The notes under the pieces: generated by a model
Seen by the model: only the letters and a program-made list of their open reading frames with translations
The model's database searches: none
Told to the model about the DNA's origin: nothing
In this document: positions 1 to 6,375 of the stretch, in pieces
Numbering within the stretch: the stretch's first letter is position 1
Layout of the letters: every line of letters begins with the position of its first letter
Translations under genes and position numbers: made by a program
Assembly (NCBI GenBank): GCA_947501615.1
Contig: CANMWK010000017.1
Coordinates: 1-64,000, forward strand
Length of the DNA stretch: 64,000 nt
Direction of reading: 5' to 3'
DNA from: an uncultured Tenacibaculum sp.
GTDB lineage: Bacteria; Bacteroidota; Bacteroidia; Flavobacteriales; Flavobacteriaceae

Positions 1-230
1 TTTCAAAAGAATTTTAACTTCGATATAAAGTCATGTTACTTTACTCTCTCTATTTACGCTGTCAATTTCAATATTATCAATGAACTTAATTAATCTCTGT
101 ATTCAATCTGTTTCAACCGAAACTTCAATTAATCTAATCTTTGTAAAGACATCAGAATCGAACTGATTAACTTATTACTTTGTTATTCCAAAATCTCTTT
201 GAACATTTGCTTCATTTCTGAAAGCGGATG
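1..230 (-). ncRNA. rRNA operon leader (5' external transcribed region), inferred
   Basis: Read on the minus strand, this stretch follows four tandem strong promoters and has no open frame. The end nearest position 1 resembles the conserved leader that precedes 16S rRNA in Flavobacteriaceae, including a block with TGAAATTGACAGCG and GTAACATGACTTTA. The 16S gene itself would begin just left of position 1 and is not in the window. That the operon is there is inferred from the promoter array and the remembered leader pattern. Confidence 0.6.
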
Positions 231-261
231 CAAAATTATAAAACCTTTTTAAATTGACCAA
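231..261 (-). promoter_or_regulatory. rrn promoter P1 (proximal)
   Basis: Minus strand: -33 TTG at 261-259, 20 bases, then -7 TAATTTTG at 238-231, matching the Bacteroidota consensus TTG-N19-21-TAnnTTTG. It is followed by GCATCCGCTTTCAGAAA, which is shared with P2. Confidence 0.7.
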
Positions 262-346
262 AACTTTTTTGAAGTTTTTTAAAAATTTATTTTTACATCT
301 AAATAGCTATCTAAAGAACTATCACTTCCCTTTCTGAAAGCGGATG

Positions 347-376
347 CAAAACTATAAACTCTTTTTAATCTGACAA
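347..376 (-). promoter_or_regulatory. rrn promoter P2
   Basis: Minus strand: -33 TTG at 376-374, 19 bases, then -7 TAGTTTTG at 354-347. The initiation region after the -7 box is the same as at P1. Confidence 0.7.
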
Positions 377-460
377 AACTTTTTTGAAGTTTTTTTTCAA
401 TTAATTTAAACCTAATTCTACAACCAAAATCTCAATGAACTACCCGCCAAAAACGGACTG

Positions 461-492
461 CAAATATAAAAGCTTTAAATCTATTAAAACAA
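461..492 (-). promoter_or_regulatory. rrn promoter P3
   Basis: Minus strand: -33 TTG at 492-490, 21 bases, then -7 TATATTTG at 468-461, followed by CAGTCCG. It lies 114 bases upstream of P2. Confidence 0.65.
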
Positions 493-592
493 GAAAAAAA
501 TAAACTATTTTTTAACTATTTAATAAACTCTTATAAACAATCTGTTAATGAACTAAACAAAAAACTAAATCATATTTCGTTATTTGCGGGTG

Positions 593-623
593 CAAAACTA
601 CATACTCTTTTCAATCCTACCAA
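593..623 (-). promoter_or_regulatory. rrn promoter P4 (distal)
   Basis: Minus strand: -33 TTG at 623-621, 20 bases, then -7 TAGTTTTG at 600-593, followed by CACCCGC. It lies 132 bases upstream of P3. Confidence 0.65.
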
Positions 624-1430
624 ACTTTTGAGCATAAAAAAATAAAGTTTTTTTATCAAAAAAACCCAACACTTTACTAATCATGAAATTAACCAAAAAA
701 GAAAATCCAACAACAAACTGAAAACATCTAACATCAATCCAAAACTTAAAAAAATGATCAAAACATAACTCACATATATCAATCAATCGCAAACACACCC
801 TCTACTCTACCCTAGCACAAAAGAAGATAAAGCAATATTATCCTTCATTACTATCAATACCAATCCTCAAAACATCTATTTTATTTTACATCTTCAAAAT
901 CATCTTAAAATTTACCACTGCAAAACGATGGGTTCATCGCCAAGAACAATTGCATTTATCAAAACACAACGACTACATGTACATATGTATTGAAAAACCT
1001 TTAGGAAAAACATTGGGTTTCTTCGGATTTAAGTAATGATACTATTCATACCGTCATTATAACAACAGTATAATTTACAATAGCTAGTTAAAAGAACTTT
1101 TTCAAAACACAAACTCTATATAAAGATCTATATATTCTAGAAAATCGCTATCTATATAGCAGTAGACTTAAAGGAAGTGTTATGGTTCTTTATACGTTGA
1201 TAGCTTAAAAAGCCAACACATATACCTCTTTACATATTAACTCCCATTATGAAATTGGTAATCAAAAAAACAAACATAAACCATAACTAGCATTTCATTT
1301 GTAATATATTTCTACTATCATATAGTAACAACACACCTACTAAAAAAGAAAATAGTTTCTTCTATTGGGACAATTCTAGAAATAGTTTAAAAACTGATCA
1401 TAAAATGACACAAATTCCCTTGTAATATAA
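624..1430. other. Intergenic stretch, no gene recognised
   Basis: Strongly A/T-rich sequence between the rrn promoters and the thrS promoter. Short open frames occur but none has a recognisable product. No tRNA fold or strong terminator was seen. Confidence 0.5.
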
Positions 1431-1461
1431 TTGTATAAAAAATGCATTTACGATATATTTG
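1431..1461 (+). promoter_or_regulatory. thrS operon promoter
   Basis: -33 TTG at 1431-1433, 20 bases, then -7 TATATTTG at 1454-1461. Transcription would start near 1466, about 45 bases before the thrS ATG. It is the only consensus-quality promoter seen ahead of the thrS-infC-rpmI-rplT run. Confidence 0.7.
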
Positions 1462-1511
1462 CCCATTAAGATTTTCACTTGTAGGAAAATCACAACATAA
1501 TATTATATAAA

Positions 1512-3464
1512 ATGATAAAAATTACATTACCTGATGGAAGTATTAGGGAGTACGAACAAAATGTAACTCCTATTGAAGTTGCTAAAAGCATAAGTGAAGG
1601 TTTAGCTCGAAACGTTATTTCTGCTAGCTTTAACAATAACACTGTGGAAACTACCACACCTTTAACAACCGATGGTAATCTTACATTATATACTTTTGAT
1701 GCTCCTGAGGGTAAAAAAGCGTTTTGGCATTCATCTGCTCACGTTTTAGCTCAAACAATCTTAGATTTTCATCCAAACGCTAAACTTACTATAGGTCCTG
1801 CTATTGATAATGGATTTTATTATGATGTGGATTTTGGTGAAGAAACAATATCTGAGAAAGATTTCGCATCAATAGAAAAGAAATTTTTAGAAAGAGCTCG
1901 TGAAAAAGCTGAATTTAAAATGCGTTCAGTTACAAAAGCTGAAGCTTTATCGTATTATAAGGAAAGAAATAATTCCTACAAAGTAGAATTAATAGAAGGA
2001 TTAGAAGACGGTGATATTACATTTTGTGATCATAGCGACTTTACTGATCTATGTCGTGGAGGACATATTCCAAATACTGGAATAATTAAAGCTATTAAAA
2101 TAATGAACGTTGCCGGAGCTTACTGGCGCGGAGATGAAAAGAACAATCAGTTAACTCGTATTTACGGAATCTCTTTCCCTAAACAAAAAATGCTTACTGA
2201 ATATTTAGAATTATTAGAAGAAGCAAAAAAGAGAGACCATAGAAAGTTAGGAAAAGAGCTAGAATTATTTACATTCTCTCAAACTGTTGGTCAAGGTTTA
2301 CCACTTTGGCTTCCTAAAGGAGCTGCATTAAGAAGTCGTTTAGAAGATTTCTTAAAAACTGCTCAAAAAAAAGCAGGTTATGAAATGGTAATGACTCCAC
2401 ATATTGGCCAAAAAGAATTGTATGTAACTTCTGGTCACTATGCTAAATATGGAGAAGACAGTTTCCAACCAATAACTACTCCCAAAGAAGATGAAGAGTT
2501 TTTATTAAAACCTATGAACTGTCCACACCACTGTGAAGTTTATAATTTCAAGCCTTACTCATATAAAGATCTACCTAAGCGTTTTGCTGAATTTGGTACT
2601 GTATATAGATATGAACAAAGTGGAGAGCTTCACGGATTAACACGTGTAAGAGGTTTTACTCAGGATGATGCTCATATTTTCTGTACACCAGAACAATTAG
2701 ATAGTGAATTTAAAAATGTTATTGATTTAGTTCTTTATGTATTTAAATCTTTAGGTTTTGACAATTTCACAGCTCAAGTATCTGTTAGAGATTTAGATAA
2801 TCCTGAAAAATATATCGGTAGTGTAGAAAATTGGGAAAAAGCAGAACAAGCAATTATTAATGCTGCAAAAGATAAAGGATTGGATTATGTAATTGAATCT
2901 GGTGAAGCTGCTTTCTACGGACCAAAATTAGACTTTATGGTTAAAGATGCTTTAGGAAGAAGTTGGCAACTTGGTACAATACAAGTTGATTATAACTTAC
3001 CTGAACGTTTTGACTTAACATATAAAGGAAGTGATAATGAATTGCATAGACCAATAATGATTCACCGTGCTCCTTTTGGTTCTATGGAAAGATTTATTGC
3101 GATTTTATTAGAGCATACTGGTGGTAATTTCCCACTTTGGTTAACTCCAGAACAGGTTATAATACTGCCAATCAGCGAGAAATATGAAAAATATACCGAA
3201 AAAGTTTTACTTTTGTTAGAAAATTCCGAAATTCGCGCCCTCGTAGATAACAGAAATGAGAAGACTGGTCGTAAAATTAGAGATGCTGAAGTTAGCAAGA
3301 TTCCTTTCATGATTATCGTTGGCGAGAAAGAAGAACAGGACGGCACTGTTTCGGTTAGAAAGCATGGTGAAGGAGATTTAGGGACATTCACTATTGAAGA
3401 ATTTGTTCAATTAATACAAAAAGAAACTCAAAAAACGTTAGTCACGTTTAATACAAGTAATTAA
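1512..3464 (+). CDS. thrS: Threonine--tRNA ligase
   Basis: Charges tRNA-Thr with threonine in the cytoplasm. The 650-residue protein has the full bacterial layout. An N-terminal TGS domain spans about 1-62. The editing domain carries HSSAH at 73-77. The class II catalytic core spans about 240-540, and an anticodon-binding domain spans about 545-640. The zinc ligands are visible as C337 in MNCPHH, H388 in DDAHIF and H518 in IHRAPFGSMER. It is the first gene of the classical thrS-infC-rpmI-rplT operon; infC follows after 29 bases. The length is normal, and the start fits the TGS domain opening MIKITLPDGS. Confidence 0.97.
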   Translation: MIKITLPDGSIREYEQNVTPIEVAKSISEGLARNVISASFNNNTVETTTPLTTDGNLTLYTFDAPEGKKAFWHSSAHVLAQTILDFHPNAKLTIGPAIDNGFYYDVDFGEETISEKDFASIEKKFLERAREKAEFKMRSVTKAEALSYYKERNNSYKVELIEGLEDGDITFCDHSDFTDLCRGGHIPNTGIIKAIKIMNVAGAYWRGDEKNNQLTRIYGISFPKQKMLTEYLELLEEAKKRDHRKLGKELELFTFSQTVGQGLPLWLPKGAALRSRLEDFLKTAQKKAGYEMVMTPHIGQKELYVTSGHYAKYGEDSFQPITTPKEDEEFLLKPMNCPHHCEVYNFKPYSYKDLPKRFAEFGTVYRYEQSGELHGLTRVRGFTQDDAHIFCTPEQLDSEFKNVIDLVLYVFKSLGFDNFTAQVSVRDLDNPEKYIGSVENWEKAEQAIINAAKDKGLDYVIESGEAAFYGPKLDFMVKDALGRSWQLGTIQVDYNLPERFDLTYKGSDNELHRPIMIHRAPFGSMERFIAILLEHTGGNFPLWLTPEQVIILPISEKYEKYTEKVLLLLENSEIRALVDNRNEKTGRKIRDAEVSKIPFMIIVGEKEEQDGTVSVRKHGEGDLGTFTIEEFVQLIQKETQKTLVTFNTSN

Positions 3465-3493
3465 AAAGAGAATAATTTAAAAAAGTATAAGCC

Positions 3494-4054
3494 ATAGCAA
3501 TTAGAAGAAAACGCGGACGTAGACCCGCAAGAATTATTAAAGAAGATCAACATAGAATTAATGATAAAATTAAATATGTTGATGAAGTTCGCTTAGTAGG
3601 CGACAACGTAGAAGTAGGTGTGTATTCACTTGCAAAAGCTAAAGCTATTGCTCAAGAACTTGAGCTAGATTTAGTTGAAATATCTCCTAAAGCAGTCCCT
3701 CCTGTTTGTAAAGTTATTGATTATAAGAAATTTCTTTACGAACAAAAAAAGCGTGAAAAAGCTTTAAAAGCAAAAGCGACTAAAGTGGTTGTTAAGGAAA
3801 TTCGTTTTGGACCTCAAACAGATGAGCATGATTACGAATTCAAAAAGAAGCATGCAATTAAGTTCTTACAAGATGGAGCTAAGTTAAAAGCGTATGTATT
3901 CTTTAAGGGTCGTTCTATCATATTCAAAGAGCAAGGGCAAATTTTATTATTAAAGTTAGCTCAAGAACTAGAAGAATATGGTAAAGTAGAACAAATGCCT
4001 AAATTGGAAGGTAAACGTATGATTATGTTTATCGCTCCAAAGAAGACAAAGTAA
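3494..4054 (+). CDS. infC: Translation initiation factor IF-3, non-canonical start codon
   Basis: IF-3 binds the 30S subunit and checks start-codon pairing. The first canonical-type start in frame is a GTG at 3620, but that would remove the N-terminal domain. Codons upstream of it clearly encode the family's start region (AIRRKRGRRPARIIKED, then HRINDKIKYVDEVRLVGDNV). In this frame a stop lies at 3488-3490, so only ATA at 3494 or ATT at 3500 can start the full protein, giving 186 or 184 residues. In E. coli infC starts with AUU and IF-3 represses its own translation through that codon; the same control is inferred here. The C-terminal domain, with VKEIRFGPQTDEHDYEFK, is complete. Confidence 0.93.
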   Translation: MAIRRKRGRRPARIIKEDQHRINDKIKYVDEVRLVGDNVEVGVYSLAKAKAIAQELELDLVEISPKAVPPVCKVIDYKKFLYEQKKREKALKAKATKVVVKEIRFGPQTDEHDYEFKKKHAIKFLQDGAKLKAYVFFKGRSIIFKEQGQILLLKLAQELEEYGKVEQMPKLEGKRMIMFIAPKKTK

Positions 4055-4109
4055 TTTATTCTTTTAGAATAACGAAGATATATAAGCAAGATAAAAACGA
4101 TAGCAGAAA

Positions 4110-4307
4110 ATGCCTAAAATGAAAACTAAATCTAGTGCCAAGAAACGTTTTAAGTTAACTGGTTCTGGAAAGATCAAAAGAAAGCACGCGTTTAAAAGTC
4201 ATATCTTAACAAAGAAGTCTAAAAAACGTAAGCTTGCATTAACACACTCTACGTTAGTTCACAAATCTGACGAGAGTAACATTAAGCAGCAATTATTATT
4301 AAAATAA
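4110..4307 (+). CDS. rpmI: 50S ribosomal protein L35
   Basis: Small basic protein of the large ribosomal subunit. Its 65 residues match the usual length. The start MPKMKTKSSAKKRFK and the following GSGKIKRKHAFKSHIL are typical of L35. It lies 55 bases after infC and before rplT, the standard order in this operon. The gap to rplT is unusually long and holds a palindromic element. Confidence 0.96.
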   Translation: MPKMKTKSSAKKRFKLTGSGKIKRKHAFKSHILTKKSKKRKLALTHSTLVHKSDESNIKQQLLLK

Positions 4308-4355
4308 TAATTTGCTAGGTAGTAAAATTAATTATTAACCATGGAGTTAGGCTCA

Positions 4356-4437
4356 TTAAGAATTTAGAATTATGAATTATGAATTATGAATTGATTATAT
4401 CAGACTCATAATTCCAATATTAAAAATTCGTAATTAA
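4356..4437. repeat. Imperfect palindromic element between rpmI and rplT
   Basis: The left arm begins TTAAGAATTTAGAATTATG and contains the unit GAATTAT three times in a row. The right arm, 4407-4437, is its imperfect inverted copy with ATAATTCC and AAAAATTCG. The fold would form a long A/U-rich hairpin in the operon mRNA. It resembles the small intergenic palindromes scattered in flavobacterial genomes. A role as an L20 translational operator cannot be excluded. Confidence 0.5.
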
Positions 4438-4468
4438 CTAAGCCGCCTACTACAAAAACAAGAAAATT

Positions 4469-4813
4469 ATGCCAAGATCAGTAAATTCTGTGGCTTCAAG
4501 AAATAGAAGAAAAAAAATCTTGAAGCAAGCTAAAGGTTACTTTGGACGTAGAAAAAACGTTTATACAGTAGCTAAAAATGCGGTTGAAAAAGGTATGCAA
4601 TATGCTTACCGTGACCGTAAAAACAAGAAAAGAAACTTCCGTTCATTATGGATTCAACGTATTAACGCTGGAGCTCGTCAGTACGGAATGTCTTATTCAC
4701 AGTTTATGGGAAAAGTTAAAGCTAATGACATCGAGTTAAACCGTAAGGTTTTAGCAGATTTAGCTATGAACAACCCAGAAGCTTTTAAGGCAATTGTAGA
4801 TAAAGTAAAATAA
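4469..4813 (+). CDS. rplT: 50S ribosomal protein L20
   Basis: Binds 23S rRNA early in assembly of the large subunit. The 114-residue protein starts MPRSVNSVASRNRRKKILK, and it has the basic, arginine-rich N-terminal extension and RSLWIQRINAGARQYGMSYS, both diagnostic of L20. It is the last gene of the thrS-infC-rpmI-rplT operon. A strong terminator follows 22 bases after the stop codon. In E. coli L20 represses rpmI-rplT translation; the element in the 161-base gap upstream would be the place to look for a similar site here. Confidence 0.97.
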   Translation: MPRSVNSVASRNRRKKILKQAKGYFGRRKNVYTVAKNAVEKGMQYAYRDRKNKKRNFRSLWIQRINAGARQYGMSYSQFMGKVKANDIELNRKVLADLAMNNPEAFKAIVDKVK

Positions 4814-4835
4814 GTTTAATAACCTTGCTTATACT

Positions 4836-4867
4836 AAAAACCCAAACTTTTTCGTTTGGGTTTTTTT
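4836..4867 (+). terminator. Rho-independent terminator of the thrS-rplT operon
   Basis: A CCCAAAC stem pairs with GTTTGGG across a TTTTTC loop and is followed by seven T's. It lies just after rplT. Confidence 0.9.
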
Positions 4868-4895
4868 AAACCAATATAAAATCAAAATATATCTA

Positions 4896-5492
4896 ATGAA
4901 AACTATCAATCTTTTACTTGTATTACTTTTTACAACTTCTTTATTTGCTCAAACGAAGATGACAAAAAAAGAACTTAGAGAATTACCTAATACAATAGAG
5001 AATGAATTTAAAAAAACATATGGTTTATCTAATTCTTATCAAAAGTATAAGTTGATTCCTAAAGAAAACTTTTTGACGCTCCAAAAAAAGATACTTGATA
5101 GTGTTACTGTGCTAAAAAAAGAGATTATAGCAAAACAAGAAATTGCAGATAAACAAGTTGTTGAGATAACTTCTTTACATGAAAAAATTGATCAGATTAC
5201 AAATGAATTAAATCAATCTCAAGGTAAAGAAAATCAAATTGAAGTTTTAGGAATAGCAACAAACAAGAATACATATAATATGTTCACTTGGATTTTGATT
5301 GGTATATTGCTCTTAGGGTTAATCTTTTTTATTTCTAGGTTCAAAGGAAGTAACATCCTTACAAAGAAAGCGAAATCTGATCTAGCTGAAATAGAAGAAG
5401 AATATGAAAATTTCAGAAAAAAATCACTAGAAAAAGAGCAAAAACTTAGAAGACAGTTACAAGACGAGATTAATAAACAAAGAGGAGTTTGA
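4896..5492 (+). CDS. Signal-peptide, single-span membrane protein with coiled coils, function unknown
   Basis: The 198-residue product begins with a clear signal peptide ending SLFAQ near residue 19. A charged, coiled-coil-like segment of about 60-115 follows, then one hydrophobic span near 128-147 (MFTWILIGILLLGLIFF), then a second highly charged helical segment to the end. The probable arrangement is a periplasmic N-terminal part and a cytoplasmic C-terminal coiled coil. Relatives of this architecture in Flavobacteriaceae are, as I recall, often labelled tRNA (guanine-N1)-methyltransferase, but nothing here resembles the TrmD fold or its SAM-binding knot. It has its own position after the rplT terminator. 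Confidence 0.75.
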   Translation: MKTINLLLVLLFTTSLFAQTKMTKKELRELPNTIENEFKKTYGLSNSYQKYKLIPKENFLTLQKKILDSVTVLKKEIIAKQEIADKQVVEITSLHEKIDQITNELNQSQGKENQIEVLGIATNKNTYNMFTWILIGILLLGLIFFISRFKGSNILTKKAKSDLAEIEEEYENFRKKSLEKEQKLRRQLQDEINKQRGV

Positions 5493-5516
5493 TAATTACC
5501 CTTATTTGATATTAAA

Positions 5517-6143
5517 CTAAAGTTTTGCGTAAAGTCTCTTTATAGACTTATTATATTTTGAAATTAACTCTAAATCTTTTTCATTTTCTAACTTTAAGAG
5601 ATAATCATAAAAACCGTAATTGAAAGTAATATAGTTTAAGGATAATTTTACTTCGTCTTCAATAAAAATGTAATTATTATCTTCATTTAAAATACAAGAA
5701 TTATTGAAATCTATATTTTCATTAGTTCCAACATATTTATCTTTAATTAATTTTTCAATCTTTTTAATCTCTGTTTTATTTTTAAAAACATACCTAAAAA
5801 AAACTAATTTGTTTTTAAAGAAATGTACTTCAACCATAAATTTATAAGCAGAGCTTATTTTTATTTCAGTAAATAGTACTGTTATATTTTTAATTTTTTT
5901 TACAACTCTAAATGAGCCATTAATATTAGATTTCACTTTTTTTATTGTAGCACCAAAAGGTACATCATCAAAAAAGTTAATTTTTATATTTGTATTCAAG
6001 ATGGCATTAAAAGACTTAAGAGATCTATAAATTTTTAAATACGATTCTGGGTATTCGTATCTTATTATAGTTCTCCTGTAATATGGAGTATAGTATTTTT
6101 TTCTTTTAAAAAGATAGTCTAATGGTTTTCGGAATAATGTCAT
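5517..6143 (-). CDS. Hypothetical protein, very AT-rich
   Basis: A 208-residue protein with no signal peptide and no membrane span. It is rich in lysine, asparagine, tyrosine, phenylalanine and isoleucine. The N-terminus is basic and tyrosine-rich (RKKYYTPYYRRTIIRYEYP). I do not recognise a family. The region is more A/T-rich than its neighbours and the gene stands alone on the minus strand between two plus-strand genes, which fits a recently acquired or lineage-specific gene. It is probably cytoplasmic. An uninterrupted frame of this length in such A/T-rich DNA supports it being real. Confidence 0.6.
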   Translation of the reverse strand: MTLFRKPLDYLFKRKKYYTPYYRRTIIRYEYPESYLKIYRSLKSFNAILNTNIKINFFDDVPFGATIKKVKSNINGSFRVVKKIKNITVLFTEIKISSAYKFMVEVHFFKNKLVFFRYVFKNKTEIKKIEKLIKDKYVGTNENIDFNNSCILNEDNNYIFIEDEVKLSLNYITFNYGFYDYLLKLENEKDLELISKYNKSIKRLYAKL

Positions 6144-6310
6144 AATAGTATTAATTAATTATTTCCCCCCGAATCTCATCTAGTTATAAATATATTAAAA
6201 AAATATTAAAAACCTATATTCCAAATAGTTAAATAACTTTAAAAAACCATTTAACTTTTAAATAATAGTAATCGAAACAGTATCAGCAGTAAAAAACACA
6301 GTTTTCTTTT

Positions 6311-6338
6311 TTGTTATACTTATGTTATATTATATTTG
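6311..6338 (+). promoter_or_regulatory. secDF promoter
   Basis: -33 TTG at 6311-6313, 17 bases, then -7 TATATTTG at 6331-6338. The start point would be near 6344, about 30 bases ahead of the secDF ATG. Confidence 0.6.
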
Positions 6339-6375
6339 CTCATTTTAAAAAAGAAGTCAGTTTAAATTATTGAAA

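Larger units (their letters stand above)
215..402. repeat. Direct duplication of the rrn promoter unit
   Basis: Bases 215-288 and 331-402 are nearly the same sequence. Both hold the initiation region, the -7 box, the -33 box and an A/T-rich upstream tract. This indicates that P1 and P2 arose by duplication of one promoter cassette about 116 bases long. Confidence 0.75.

Noticed and set aside
598..798. Minus-strand open frame of 66 codons rich in Phe
   Set aside because: It overlaps promoter P4 and has only A/T-driven composition; not a credible protein.
977..1036. Short 19-codon frame (MYICIEKPLGKT...)
   Set aside because: Too short and without a known family; probably chance.
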